NCBI RefSeq assembly: GCF_004795105.1
Contig: NZ_SSBL01000007.1
Coordinates: 1-64,000 of the forward strand
Source: Streptomyces sp. A0642
GTDB lineage: Bacteria > Actinomycetota > Actinomycetes > Streptomycetales > Streptomycetaceae
Direction: 5' to 3'
Length of the DNA: 64,000 nucleotides
A program made the position numbers and the translations under genes. Below, piece by piece: positions 40,109 to 50,681 of this stretch (positions are counted from its first letter, which is position 1; each line of letters opens with the position of its first letter). The notes beneath the pieces are model-generated. The model was not told the origin of the DNA and did not search any database. It saw nothing but the letters and a program-made list of their open reading frames with translations.

Positions 40109-40364
40109 ATGTCCCCGATCTTCGGCCTCGGCGCAGGGGGCGCGGCCAAGGCGCGGCTCTGTCTGCGTACCCGCTGGGTCATAACTTTCTGCACCATCGG
40201 GATGGGGTTTTGCGTTTTGCGGTCAGAGAGTTGCAGAGAATTGAGACCGAGTCCACCGTTGCGACAGAATACGGAATCCGGGCGGCCGCTCCTGGGGCAC
40301 CGCAACTCAGGTAACAATCACGGCATTTGACCGGGGATAGGCCAAGCGTCCGCGCTACGCGATC

Positions 40365-40381
40365 ACGCAAGGAATTTGCGT
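40365..40381. promoter_or_regulatory. Inverted repeat, candidate LacI-type operator
   Basis: ACGCAA-GGAAT-TTGCGT with exact six-base arms, about 257 bp upstream of the GH87-type start. Size and form suit a LacI or GntR family site; no cognate regulator gene is in the window. Confidence 0.4.
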
Positions 40382-40495
40382 ATTTATGAAAGGAACTGAA
40401 AGGTGCCAGCTCGGAGGGGAGGCCGAGAGGGAAGGCCGGGGCACGACGACGGGGGCATGACGACGGGCGGGGTACGGCAACGGGCGGCGCACGGC

Positions 40496-40531
40496 AACGG
40501 GCGGGGTCCGCTGGTGCGGACCCCGCCCGTT
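40496..40531 (-). terminator. Terminator of the leftward GNAT gene
   Basis: Perfect 16-bp stem AACGGGCGGGGTCCGC with its complement, TGGT loop, 25 bp after the GNAT stop. Confidence 0.88.
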
Positions 40532-40555
40532 CTGCCTCTTCCACGGGCCGCCGGT

Positions 40556-41050
40556 TCAGCCCGACGGGCTCCAGCGGTATCTGACGTCCGGTTCGCTCTC
40601 CTCGTTGCGGCCCCCGTCGTCGAAGCCGACGGCGGTGAATCCATGCCGCTCGTAGAAGGCCCGCGCGTCGGTGTTGCGCTGGAAGGCGTAGAGGGCGAGC
40701 CCTTCCGGGCTGCGCTCCCTGGCCTTCGCGAGGAGAAGCGTTCCGATGCCCCGACGCCGCATGTCGGGGCGCAGATACAGGTGCTCGAGTTCGTCCCCGT
40801 CGACCGAGAGGAAGCCGACCGGCTCCCCCGCGCCCCCGCCTCCCTGGATTTCGGCCACCCAGACCTCCGTGCCGGGCAGGACGACGTGGGTCATCCAGCC
40901 GAGGGTGGCCTCGTCGCTGTGCACCCTCGCCAGATAGGGCATGGAGGCGGCGCGGGAATCGAGGAACAGGCGGGTGAGGCAGGGGGCGTCCTCGACGCGC
41001 GCCTCCCGCAGGTGTATCGCGCCTGAGGGCGGGCGGCCGTCCGATGACAT
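40556..41050 (-). CDS. GNAT family N-acetyltransferase
   Basis: 164-aa acetyltransferase. ATG 41050 follows AGGAGA with suitable spacing. The domain opens IHLREARVEDAPCLTRLFLDSRA, has VWVAEI for strand 4, the acetyl-CoA loop LRPDMRRRGIGTLLLAKA and the final NTDARAFYERHGFTAVGFDDGGRNEE, as in RimI/phosphinothricin-acetyltransferase-like proteins. Single gene ending at a strong hairpin; acceptor unknown. The gap to the divergent phosphopantetheinyl transferase (41051-41232) holds a TAGAAT hexamer at 41163. Confidence 0.87.
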   Translation of the reverse strand: MSSDGRPPSGAIHLREARVEDAPCLTRLFLDSRAASMPYLARVHSDEATLGWMTHVVLPGTEVWVAEIQGGGGAGEPVGFLSVDGDELEHLYLRPDMRRRGIGTLLLAKARERSPEGLALYAFQRNTDARAFYERHGFTAVGFDDGGRNEESEPDVRYRWSPSG

Positions 41051-41232
41051 CCAGGTCTCCTGTCCGTGGGGGCCGGGTGAGGAAAGCCCCGCCGCCTCTC
41101 GGAGGCGCCGTGAACCAGCCACCCGGAGATCGAACATACGTCGGGCCCGGTCAGGATCTCCATAGAATAAGGCCGACCGCTCCGCCGTGACGCGCCCGCA
41201 CGGTGTCCGCCCGGCGAAGGAACGACGTACCG

Positions 41233-41964
41233 GTGTACCAGCCCCACGAGTTCACGTTCCCCGGGAAGGGCCACCGCGTCCCGGCCCCCCTCCTGGCACC
41301 GGGCGCCCCCGCGTTGTGGCTGGTGGACGCGGAGCGGGACGGAGAGCACGCGCGGCGGCTCGCGCCGGGAATTCTCGATGCCGGCGAACGGGACCGGGCC
41401 GCGCGTCTGGTCGTCCCGGCCGACCGCGCGTGCTACGTCGCCGCGCACGTGGCCCTGCGGCTGCTGCTCGGCGCGTGGCTGGGGATCGCTCCGGACGCCG
41501 TGCGCCTCACGCGGGAGCCGTGCCCGTCCTGCGGCGGCCCGCACGGCCGTCCCGGCACCGACGGCGGTGTGCACTTCTCCCTGTCGCACACCCGCCACCT
41601 GGCCCTGCTGGCGTTCGCGGACACGCCCGTGGGGGTGGACGTGGAGCCCCTGCCGACGCAGGAGATCGTCTCCGAGATCGCCGGTCAGCTGCATCCGGCC
41701 GAGTCCCGCGAGCTGGCCGCGCTTCCCGGGGAGCAGCGGCCGGCCGCCTTCGGGCGGGTCTGGACCCGCAAGGAGGCCCACCTCAAGGGTGAGGGCATCG
41801 GCCTGGCCGACGGCCTCGCGGCCGAACACCTGGGTACCGGCCCCCGGCCCCGTCCGGGCCCGCCCGGCTGGACGGTCACCGATGTCGGGGTCCCCGCCGG
41901 ATATGCGGCGGCGGTGGCGGTCCGCGCGGCGGGGCAGCCGCCCGCCCGCCACGGCGACCGGTGA
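41233..41964 (+). CDS. Sfp-type 4'-phosphopantetheinyl transferase
   Basis: 243-aa enzyme that loads the phosphopantetheine arm of CoA on carrier proteins of polyketide, peptide or fatty acid synthases. The magnesium/CoA motifs are VGVDVEPL (about 133-140) and [19 protein letters not shown] (about 174-192), with FSLSHTRH before them. [11 protein letters not shown] near residue 97 is the common Cys-containing insertion in Sfp/Gsp-type actinobacterial members. GTG 41233 has AAGGA about 12 bases upstream; a GTG at 41203 would add ten residues but has no such box. No synthase genes are in the window, so it may serve distant clusters. Phosphoglucomutase follows 52 bp later. Confidence 0.9.
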   Translation: MYQPHEFTFPGKGHRVPAPLLAPGAPALWLVDAERDGEHARRLAPGILDAGERDRAARLVVPADRACYVAAHVALRLLLGAWLGIAPDAVRLTREPCPSCGGPHGRPGTDGGVHFSLSHTRHLALLAFADTPVGVDVEPLPTQEIVSEIAGQLHPAESRELAALPGEQRPAAFGRVWTRKEAHLKGEGIGLADGLAAEHLGTGPRPRPGPPGWTVTDVGVPAGYAAAVAVRAAGQPPARHGDR

Positions 41965-42016
41965 AAATGACGGAGCGGGCAGACCGCACCGACCGACCGA
42001 TACGGAGGAGTGGCAG

Positions 42017-43657
<1,641 letters not shown>

Positions 43658-43776
43658 GGCGGACGCCGTTCGCCCCCGGCCGGCCCGGTGCGGGGGCCGG
43701 CGGCCCCCCGCCTCCCCCGCACCCGTGCAGGGCCGTGCCCGTAGCGGCTGGCCGGGCACATAACCGTACCGGTCGA

Positions 43777-43782
43777 TAGAAT
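43777..43782 (+). promoter_or_regulatory. Candidate -10 element giving a leaderless mRNA
   Basis: TAGAAT ends six bases before the ATG of the FHA-ABC gene and no ribosome binding site is present between, the usual arrangement for leaderless actinobacterial messages. No convincing -35 is seen. Confidence 0.5.
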
Positions 43783-43788
43783 TCGGGC

Positions 43789-46140
43789 ATGGGAGAGCGG
43801 CCGGTCGCGCCGACTGCGCCCGAGGTCGTACTCGAAACCGACGCAGGACCCACGGTGATGAGTCCGGGCCGGGAGTACCACGTCGGACGCGACCCTCTGA
43901 GCGACATCGTCATCGACGACGTCCGGGTCTCGTGGCACCACGCCGTGCTCAGAGCGTCGGACGGCCACTGGTCGATCGAGGACGAGGGCAGCACGAACGG
44001 CACCTACAGCGATGGCCGGCGGATCGGCACCTGCGGCATCGGGCCCGGCGCCCTCATCCGCTTCGGCCACCCGGAGGACGGACCGCGGGCCGTCCTCCGG
44101 GTCCGGGCCGCGCCGGCCCCGGCGCCGGCGCCGGACCGTCCGTCGGCCGTCTCCATGCCCGCCTCGACCGGCATGTTCCGGCAGCCGACCACCGTACGGC
44201 CGCTGCCGTCGCGCACCGTACGGATCGGCCGCGGCGCCGGGAACGACCTGGTCGTCGACGATCTGAGCGTGTCCCGCCGCCATGCCGAACTGCTGGCCCA
44301 TACGGACGGCACGTACGAGATCGTCGACCTCGGCTCGCACAACGGAACCTTCCTCAACGGCCAGCCGGCCGACCGCGCACCGGTCTCCCCCGGAGACATC
44401 GTCGGCATCGGGCACTCCGCCTTCTGCCTGGTCGGGGACACCCTGCAGGAGTTCGTCGACACCGGCGAGGTGTCCCTCGACGTGCAGGACCTGGCGGTCA
44501 CCGTCGACAAGGGACGCAAGACGCTGCTCGACCATGTCGCGTTCCCGGTCGGCGAGAAGTGCCTGCTGGGCGTGGTGGGACCCAGCGGCGCGGGCAAGTC
44601 CACGCTCCTGAACGCCCTGACCGGACTGCGCCCGGCCGACGAGGGCACCGTCCTGTACGACGGCCGCGATCTCTACCACGACTACGCCGAACTGCGGCAG
44701 CGCATCGGCCTCGTGCCGCAGGACGACATCCTGCACGCCCAGCTGACCGTACGCAGAGCGCTCGGTTACGCCGCGGAGCTCCGTTTCCCGCAGGACACCG
44801 CCAAGTCGGAGCGCCGTGAGCGGGTCGCCGAGGTGGTGCGCGAACTCGGGCTCGAGCAGCGTGCGGACCAGCCGATCCACAGCCTCTCCGGCGGTCAGCG
44901 CAAGCGGGTGAGCGTGGCGCTGGAACTGCTGACGAAGCCGTCACTGCTCTTTCTCGACGAGCCGACGTCGGGCCTCGACCCCGGCATGGACCGTTCGGTC
45001 ATGCACATGTTGCGCGGCCTCGCCGACGACGGGCGGACGGTCATCGTCGTCACGCACAGCGTGCTGAGCCTGGACGTGTGCGACCGGCTGCTGGTGCTCG
45101 CGCCCGGCGGGAAGATCGCCTACTACGGTCCGCCCGAGGACGCGCTGGCCTTCTTCGGCTTCACCGAATGGCCTGAGGCGTTCGAGGCGTTCGAGAACGA
45201 GCGCGACCGGCCCTGGTCCGAGGAGTTCGCGGCCTCCCCCTTCCACCGGCGCTACATCGCCAACGCGAGTTCACAGCCCCGGCTGCCGCACGCCGCCGCC
45301 GCGACGGTCGCCCCGCCGCCGAAGACCCGCAGCTGGGGCGCCCAACTGCGGACCCTCGTGCGGCGGTACGCGGCCGCGCTCAGCGCCGACCGGACGTTCC
45401 TCGCCATCATGATCGCGCTGCCGTTCGTGATGGGCGCCATGACCCGGGCCCTCGCCGGGAGCAGGCTGACGCAGGAGACGGCGATGAACGCGCTGCTCAT
45501 CCTCTGTGTCGGCGGGGTGCTGACGGGCGCCGCCAACGCCGTACGGGAACTGGTCAAAGAACGGGTGATCTACCAGCGGGAAAGAGCCGTCGGCCTGTCC
45601 AGATCCGCGTATCTGATGTCCAAGGTGGTGGTGCTGGGCACCATCACGGTGCTCCAGGCCGTCGTGCTGACCCTGGTCGGTCTCGTGGGCGTCGATCTCA
45701 ACGCCCCCGGCGGCGAGGGCGTTCTCCTGCCGCCCCTGGCCGAAATCACCCTGACGGTGGCCCTGTTGTCGTTCACCGCCATGATGCTGGGCCTTCTGGT
45801 GTCCGCACTGGTGCGCAAGGAGGAGGTCACCATGCCCCTCCTGGTGCTGCTCGCGATCGTCCAGGTCGTCTTCTGCGGCGCGCTGCTGAAGCTGCACGGC
45901 GTGCCCGGCATCGAGCAGTTGTCCTGGCTGATCCCCTCCCGCTGGGCGCTGGGCGCCATGGCCGGGACGATCGGCCTGGCCCGGATCGTGCCCGGGAAAC
46001 TGACCTCGGACCCGTTGTTCGAGCACTCCGCCGGGATCTGGTTCCTCGACATGGCGATGCTGGTCGTGCTCTCCGTCGTCTTCGGATTCGCGGTGTCCAG
46101 ACTCCTGCGGCGGCACGAACCCGCCATCATGCGGAAGTAG
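43789..46140 (+). CDS. Double-FHA-domain ABC exporter (Rv1747-like)
   Basis: 783-aa half-transporter. FHA domain 1 covers about residues 12-105 (YHVGRDPLSDIVIDD, STNGTYSDG), FHA domain 2 about 140-215 (RIGRGAGNDLVVDDLSVSRRHAEL, SHNGTFLNG); an ABCG/White-type ATPase follows with Walker A GPSGAGKST (K270), signature LSGGQRKR and Walker B LLFLDEPTSGLD; six membrane helices occupy the last 230 residues. It resembles M. tuberculosis Rv1747, whose FHA domains bind phosphothreonine placed by kinase PknF. The kinase gene 0.6 kb downstream is the likely partner. Exported substrate unknown; lipid-linked cell-wall material is a guess. Confidence 0.92.
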   Translation: MGERPVAPTAPEVVLETDAGPTVMSPGREYHVGRDPLSDIVIDDVRVSWHHAVLRASDGHWSIEDEGSTNGTYSDGRRIGTCGIGPGALIRFGHPEDGPRAVLRVRAAPAPAPAPDRPSAVSMPASTGMFRQPTTVRPLPSRTVRIGRGAGNDLVVDDLSVSRRHAELLAHTDGTYEIVDLGSHNGTFLNGQPADRAPVSPGDIVGIGHSAFCLVGDTLQEFVDTGEVSLDVQDLAVTVDKGRKTLLDHVAFPVGEKCLLGVVGPSGAGKSTLLNALTGLRPADEGTVLYDGRDLYHDYAELRQRIGLVPQDDILHAQLTVRRALGYAAELRFPQDTAKSERRERVAEVVRELGLEQRADQPIHSLSGGQRKRVSVALELLTKPSLLFLDEPTSGLDPGMDRSVMHMLRGLADDGRTVIVVTHSVLSLDVCDRLLVLAPGGKIAYYGPPEDALAFFGFTEWPEAFEAFENERDRPWSEEFAASPFHRRYIANASSQPRLPHAAAATVAPPPKTRSWGAQLRTLVRRYAAALSADRTFLAIMIALPFVMGAMTRALAGSRLTQETAMNALLILCVGGVLTGAANAVRELVKERVIYQRERAVGLSRSAYLMSKVVVLGTITVLQAVVLTLVGLVGVDLNAPGGEGVLLPPLAEITLTVALLSFTAMMLGLLVSALVRKEEVTMPLLVLLAIVQVVFCGALLKLHGVPGIEQLSWLIPSRWALGAMAGTIGLARIVPGKLTSDPLFEHSAGIWFLDMAMLVVLSVVFGFAVSRLLRRHEPAIMRK

Positions 46141-46149
46141 GAGCGGCCC

Positions 46150-46728
46150 ATGGAGAGCGAGGACTTCCGCCCCACCCATGTCGTCCCCCGGGACGGGCTG
46201 CCCGCCTGGGAGGCACCGGACGTGTCCCGGCCGACCGAGCCCCTCGATCCTCTGCTTCCCGTCCAGCTGCTCGACCGGCGCGGCGACTGGGGCCGGATCC
46301 TGTGCGCCAACGGCTGGTCGGCATGGGTCGACGGCCGGCTGCTCGTGTCCGTACCGCACGACCCGCCGCAGGCCGGACAGCCGATGGCCCGGACGGCGGA
46401 CCCCGGTCCGCTGATGGCCCGGGTCCAGGAGTCGCTGGACCTCTTCCGCCGGGCGTCCGAGGAGCTCGTCGCCGGCCGCATCGACGGGGAGACCTTCCGC
46501 CGCCGCACCCAGGGGCTGCGCGCGGGTGTGGTCGTCGACGGCGAAGCCGTGTGGCTGTTCGACGCGGAGCACGAGCGCTGGGTGTACACGGACGGCACCC
46601 GGCTGACGGTCTACGCGGCGCAGTCCGGCCCCGGCCTGCCGAAGAGCGCCCCGGTGAGCGGCGGCCCGGAGGCGACCCGGCTCGTCGACCCCGGCACGCA
46701 CCCGCGGACCTGGCCGGGTGAGACCTGA
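46150..46728 (+). CDS. Hypothetical protein between FHA-ABC exporter and kinase
   Basis: 192-aa soluble protein. Residues about 30-70 (LPVQLLDRRGDWGRILCANGWSAWVDGRLLV) look like an SH3-type beta-barrel; residues 90-165 have a helix (LMARVQESLDLFRRASEELVAGRIDGETFRRRTQGLR) followed by two strands with WLFDAEHERWVYTDGTRL. The C-terminus is disordered, with PEATRLVDPG as a possible phosphothreonine site for FHA binding. It starts nine bases after the exporter gene and its stop overlaps the kinase start by one base, so it is part of the same operon. Likely a substrate, adaptor or sensor of the kinase/exporter pair; no family recognised. Confidence 0.75.
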   Translation: MESEDFRPTHVVPRDGLPAWEAPDVSRPTEPLDPLLPVQLLDRRGDWGRILCANGWSAWVDGRLLVSVPHDPPQAGQPMARTADPGPLMARVQESLDLFRRASEELVAGRIDGETFRRRTQGLRAGVVVDGEAVWLFDAEHERWVYTDGTRLTVYAAQSGPGLPKSAPVSGGPEATRLVDPGTHPRTWPGET

Positions 46729-47738
46729 TGGCGCCGGCCACCGCGTCCCCGGACGATTCCGGCCTGCCCGCCGGACGGCCCGCCGACCTGACCGGCAGGC
46801 GGATCGCGGGATATCTGGTGGAGCGGGAGATCGGGCGAGGCGGGATGGCGGTCGTCTACCGGGCCAAGGACCTGCGGCTGGACCGTACGGTCGCCCTCAA
46901 GCTGCTCGCCCCGGAACTCGCCCGCAACGACACCTTCCGCAAACGCTTCACGCATGAGTCCCGGGTGGCTGCCGCGATCGACCACCCGCACATCGTGCCG
47001 GTCTTCGAGGCCGGGGAGACCGAGGGCATCCTCTACATCGCCATGCGCTACGTGGCCGGTCAGGATCTGCGGGCCCTCATCGACCGGCAGGGGCCGCTCC
47101 CCGTGGCAACCGCGCTCCGGATCGCGGCCCAGGTGGCCTCGGCCCTCGATGCCGCCCACGACCACGATCTGGTGCACCGGGACGTCAAACCCGGCAACAT
47201 CCTGGTCGCGGAGGGCACGGACAGCGACCATCCGGAGCACGTCTACCTGACGGACTTCGGGCTGACGAAGAAGTCCCTGTCGCTGACGGGGTTCACGTCC
47301 GTGGGCCAGTTCGTCGGAACGCTCGACTACGTGGCGCCCGAGCAGATCTCCGGCCGGCCGGTGGACGGGCGCTGCGACGTCTACAGCCTCGCGTGCGTCG
47401 TGCACGAGACGATGGCCGGCGCCCCGCCCTTCCAGCGCGACGACGACATGGCGCTGTTGTGGGCGCACCAGTTCGATCCACCGCCGGCGCTGACGGGACT
47501 GCGCTCCGGCCTTCCGGCGGACGTCGACGCGGTGCTGGCGAAGGCCCTGGCCAAGAGTCCGGACGACCGCTACGACTCCTGTCTCCAGTTCGTGACCGCG
47601 CTGCGGGCCGCCGCGCGGGGCGAGGTGCGGGGCGGCCATCCGCCGACGCAGGTGGACCGCCGGGTCGGCGCATGGCGGTCGGGGCCCGGACCACCGCCGG
47701 GGCCGCCGCGGTGGGCGCTACCGGTGTTCCGGGGATAG
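46728..47738 (+). CDS. Serine/threonine protein kinase, soluble Hanks type
   Basis: 336-aa kinase. The domain spans about residues 26-290: glycine loop IGRGGMAVVY, VALKLL with K58, catalytic HRDVKPGN with D152, DFG as DFGLTKK, the activation loop with several Ser/Thr (SLSLTGFTSVGQFVGTLDYVAPEQ) and APE. There is no membrane helix or PASTA domain; the C-terminal 45 residues are Gly/Pro-rich. Its ATG overlaps the preceding stop by one base (TGATG). In the related Rv1746-Rv1747 pair the kinase phosphorylates the FHA exporter, so the same is expected here, but this kinase lacks the membrane anchor of PknF. Confidence 0.93.
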   Translation: MAPATASPDDSGLPAGRPADLTGRRIAGYLVEREIGRGGMAVVYRAKDLRLDRTVALKLLAPELARNDTFRKRFTHESRVAAAIDHPHIVPVFEAGETEGILYIAMRYVAGQDLRALIDRQGPLPVATALRIAAQVASALDAAHDHDLVHRDVKPGNILVAEGTDSDHPEHVYLTDFGLTKKSLSLTGFTSVGQFVGTLDYVAPEQISGRPVDGRCDVYSLACVVHETMAGAPPFQRDDDMALLWAHQFDPPPALTGLRSGLPADVDAVLAKALAKSPDDRYDSCLQFVTALRAAARGEVRGGHPPTQVDRRVGAWRSGPGPPPGPPRWALPVFRG

Positions 47739-47753
47739 CGCCTCTCGTTCGGA

Positions 47754-49040
47754 TCAAGCCGGGCTCTCGGGGCGCACTTCGCCGCGCCGGTGCACACGTG
47801 TGCCGAGCAGCCCGCCCAGCAGACCGGTCACGAGCCCCCACAGCACGGCGAGTCCGAGCGCGCCCCACAGCCGCGGTCGCAGCAGGACCTCTCCGCCCAG
47901 CCCGCCGCCGAGGTCACCGAGACCGAGCAGGGACAGACCGTAGTGGGCGGAGATCCGTGCGAGCAGGCATACGGCGAGCACGGTGAGGACGAGTGCCACC
48001 GCCATGTGGAGGGCGTGCTGCCGGGGACGCATCCGGGCCGGGGAGCGTACGGCCGCCAGGAACGCGGCCGCCAGGGTGAACAGAGCGGCGACGGCGACGC
48101 ACCACCAGACGCGGCCGTCCTGGTCGGCGAGCGTGCCGACGTTCACCGTGGAGAGGTCCGGGGTCCGCAGGACGGAGTCCAGTACCTGCGGCATCGGGAG
48201 TCCGAACGGCCCGTCCGCCTTCCCTTCCCAGGACGCCCCGAGCCCCAGGGTGAACGCCGGCCAGACCACGTTGGGCAGTCCGAGCAGGATCACCGCGGCC
48301 GTCTCGGCGGGGTGTCCTCGCGTCACCATGACGACGAGGGCGACGAGCAGGCCCACCCCCGCATAGGCGAGCAACAGGGCCACCATCGCGTACGCGGCCG
48401 GGCGCACCGATTCCTGGAAGCGCACCAGCCGGACGGGCAGGGGCGCGCCGCGCGAGACGAGCAGGGCCAGGACGAGGACGCCGGCCAGCCAGAGCAGCCC
48501 GAGGACGAGGGTGAGCGGGATCTCGGCACGGAATCCGGCCCGGGGCGAGGCGTCGAACACGTCGCCGATGCCACCCGTCGGGCCGGCCCCGGGGATGTCG
48601 AAGGTGTGCCGGGCCAGGAGGGACAGCCCGATGAGCACCAGGACCCAGAGTGCCGCGACGCGGCCGGCCCAGCCGGCCAGTTCGCGGGTGGTGGCGACGG
48701 CTCGGTGGCGCAGGGGGCGCAGGAATCCGGCGGCGAGGACCAGCGCGCCGAGGAGGGTGACCGAGAGCGGCAGGGCCGAGATGTCCGCGTGGGTCCTGGC
48801 GAGTTCGCCCGCGTTCCCCGAGAGCGCGACCGACCCGCCGGCCGCCATGACGACGACGGCCGCGGTGACGCGGGGGAACGAACCGCCGGGCAGTTCCGCC
48901 GCGCCGGCCGCCCAGAGGCCGAGCGCGGCGGTGAGACTCATGACCAGGAGTCCGGCGAGCACGGTCAGGAGGGCGTCGGCCCAGCCGTGCGCACCGCGGA
49001 TTCCCGTTCCGGGCCGGCCGTCCGATCCCTGTGTGCTCAC
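47754..49040 (-). CDS. Streptophobe-family integral membrane protein
   Basis: 428-aa polytopic protein with about ten hydrophobic segments from residue 22 to 415. Features are HGWADALLTVLAGLLVMSLTAALGLWAAGA at the start and the loop GASWEGKADGPFGLPMP around 268-284, typical of the Streptomyces-specific streptophobe family. In that family the genes are often beside Ser/Thr kinase or zinc-ribbon/DUF genes; here it converges with the kinase gene (15 bp gap). No biochemical role is known. The preceding gap 49041-49337 shows no gene. Confidence 0.83.
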   Translation of the reverse strand: MSTQGSDGRPGTGIRGAHGWADALLTVLAGLLVMSLTAALGLWAAGAAELPGGSFPRVTAAVVVMAAGGSVALSGNAGELARTHADISALPLSVTLLGALVLAAGFLRPLRHRAVATTRELAGWAGRVAALWVLVLIGLSLLARHTFDIPGAGPTGGIGDVFDASPRAGFRAEIPLTLVLGLLWLAGVLVLALLVSRGAPLPVRLVRFQESVRPAAYAMVALLLAYAGVGLLVALVVMVTRGHPAETAAVILLGLPNVVWPAFTLGLGASWEGKADGPFGLPMPQVLDSVLRTPDLSTVNVGTLADQDGRVWWCVAVAALFTLAAAFLAAVRSPARMRPRQHALHMAVALVLTVLAVCLLARISAHYGLSLLGLGDLGGGLGGEVLLRPRLWGALGLAVLWGLVTGLLGGLLGTRVHRRGEVRPESPA

Positions 49041-49337
49041 GGGCCCACGCTAAGGGCTGCCCCACCGTTCCCGGTGGATCAGCGCGCGGCGTCAGGCGCG
49101 GTGCGTCGCGAGGCGGAGAGCCACTCGCACGCTGGATGTATCGGTTGGCGACGGCGCGGCGGGGTGCCGCGGCTGTCGTCGTGCGCCTGCCGGGAATGAC
49201 GGGACGGCCCTCAGGCAGCCACGATCCCGGCCGCCCCCGGGTGGGCGACCGCGTCGGCTTGCGGGGCGCGCGGCCGGGCACACAATGGCTGATACCCGAA
49301 CAATTCCGCAACGACCCAGGCGTGGGGATGAGAAGCC

Positions 49338-50633
49338 GTGAGTGACCAGCCGCCGTCGTCCGGCCGCCCCACGGGGCCGCCCTCAGGACCGCTTTCGGGT
49401 CCCTCGCGGGAGGGGCCCGTTCCGCCGCCTCCGGAGCGTCCGTCCGGTCCCCCGCCCGGCCCGCCCTCCGGCGGCGGCCACGGCGGACCTGGCGGCCCGG
49501 ACGGTCCGGGCGGTGCGGGCGGTAGGGGCGGTGCGGGCGAGGCCCCGCAAGGTCCGGGGAGGGGCCCCCGCACCCCTTGGTGGCGGTCGGTCCCCAAGGT
49601 GGCGGCGATCGCCGTCGCCCTCGTGGCGGCGGTGGTGCTGACCATCGTCCTCACCCGGCCCGACGGGTCCGACAAGGCGAGCGGGGAGGTGTTCCTGGAG
49701 GCGGCGGGCTCGACGGGCCCCGCCCCGTTCACCGGGTCCACCGCACGCGGCCGCGCCGGGGACGCGACGCCGACCGCGGTACCGAGTCCCGTGGCGAGCC
49801 CTTCCCGTGCCGGGCCCCACGTCACCCAGGGCGTGGACGGTGCGGCTCCCGGTCTGTACGGCGGCACGCGCAAGAAAGCCGCCTGCGACGTGGAGAAGCA
49901 GGTCAACGCCCTCACCGGCCGGCCTGCCAAGAACAAGGCGTTCGCCTCGGTCGCGGGTGTGGCCCCCTCCGGTGTCCCGGCGTATCTGCGCGCGCTGACG
50001 CCTGTCCAGTTGCGGCTCGACACCCGGGTGACCAACCACGGTTACGAGAACGGGGCCGCCACGAGCTACCAGGCGGTCCTTCAGGCCGGGACGGCGGTGC
50101 TGATCGACGACCGGGGAGTGCCCCGGGTGCGGTGCGCCTGCGGCAACCCGCTGTCGCCGCCGGTCGCTCTGAAGGGAACACCCCGGCAGAAGGGCGAGCC
50201 CTGGCCGGGGTACCGGGCGGGAAACGTCGTGGTGGTGGAGCCCGCCGCACGGCCGGTGGACGTGTTCGTCATGTTCGACCCCCGGACCGAGGGCTGGTTC
50301 AAGCGGGACGCGGGTGACACGGGTGGGGACGACAAGAAGACCCGGCCGCCCGCCGACTCGAGCGCCTCGCGGTGTCCGGACGAGTCCTGCCCCTCGGACT
50401 CCTCGTCGCGCTCCCCCGCTTCCGGCGAGCCGTCCTCGCCGGCGACGAAGCCCGGTGAGCCGTCGACGCAGCCGCCCGAGCCGCCTCCGTCGTCCGCACC
50501 ACCGCCCCCGCCGCCCTCCTCCGAGGCGCCGCCGACGTCGGAGTCGGCCCCAGAGCCCGTGACGCCGCAGACCGCCGAGTCGCAGGCGCCTGCGCCCGCC
50601 TCCGGGGACGGCACCGCGGACGGGACGGCGTAG
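49338..50633 (+). CDS. Single-pass secreted/anchored protein with DUF6777 domain
   Basis: 431-aa protein. A Pro/Gly-rich cytoplasmic N-terminus (1-80) precedes one membrane helix at about 88-108 (VAAIAVALVAAVVLTIVL). The extracytoplasmic part, 115-325, holds the DUF6777 signatures FLEAAGSTGPAPFTGS, PGLYGGTRKKAACDVEKQVNAL, LRLDTRVTNHGYENGAATSYQAVLQAG and VRCACGNPLSPPVAL, with four cysteines. The last 110 residues are Ser/Pro-rich, wall-spanning in character. DUF6777 proteins are common in Streptomyces, function unknown. The low-complexity ends are typical of surface anchoring. Confidence 0.82.
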   Translation: MSDQPPSSGRPTGPPSGPLSGPSREGPVPPPPERPSGPPPGPPSGGGHGGPGGPDGPGGAGGRGGAGEAPQGPGRGPRTPWWRSVPKVAAIAVALVAAVVLTIVLTRPDGSDKASGEVFLEAAGSTGPAPFTGSTARGRAGDATPTAVPSPVASPSRAGPHVTQGVDGAAPGLYGGTRKKAACDVEKQVNALTGRPAKNKAFASVAGVAPSGVPAYLRALTPVQLRLDTRVTNHGYENGAATSYQAVLQAGTAVLIDDRGVPRVRCACGNPLSPPVALKGTPRQKGEPWPGYRAGNVVVVEPAARPVDVFVMFDPRTEGWFKRDAGDTGGDDKKTRPPADSSASRCPDESCPSDSSSRSPASGEPSSPATKPGEPSTQPPEPPPSSAPPPPPPSSEAPPTSESAPEPVTPQTAESQAPAPASGDGTADGTA

Positions 50634-50681
50634 GGACCGGGACCGGCGTTGGGTCCGTCCTCCGGCCGGGGCGCTTCCGCA

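Larger units (their letters stand above)
40109..40555. other. Promoter region upstream of the GH87-type gene
   Basis: 447 bp without a gene. The part from 40180 to 40400 is markedly AT-richer than its surroundings and contains direct GTTTTGCG motifs (40205-40220) and an inverted repeat at 40365-40381, so it probably carries the regulated promoter of the glucanase. The right end holds GACGGGCGGGG-type short repeats and the terminator of the leftward GNAT gene. Confidence 0.5.

Noticed and set aside
43668..43740. GC-rich hairpin after pgm as a terminator
   Set aside because: Several overlapping imperfect pairings are possible but none is clean enough to call.
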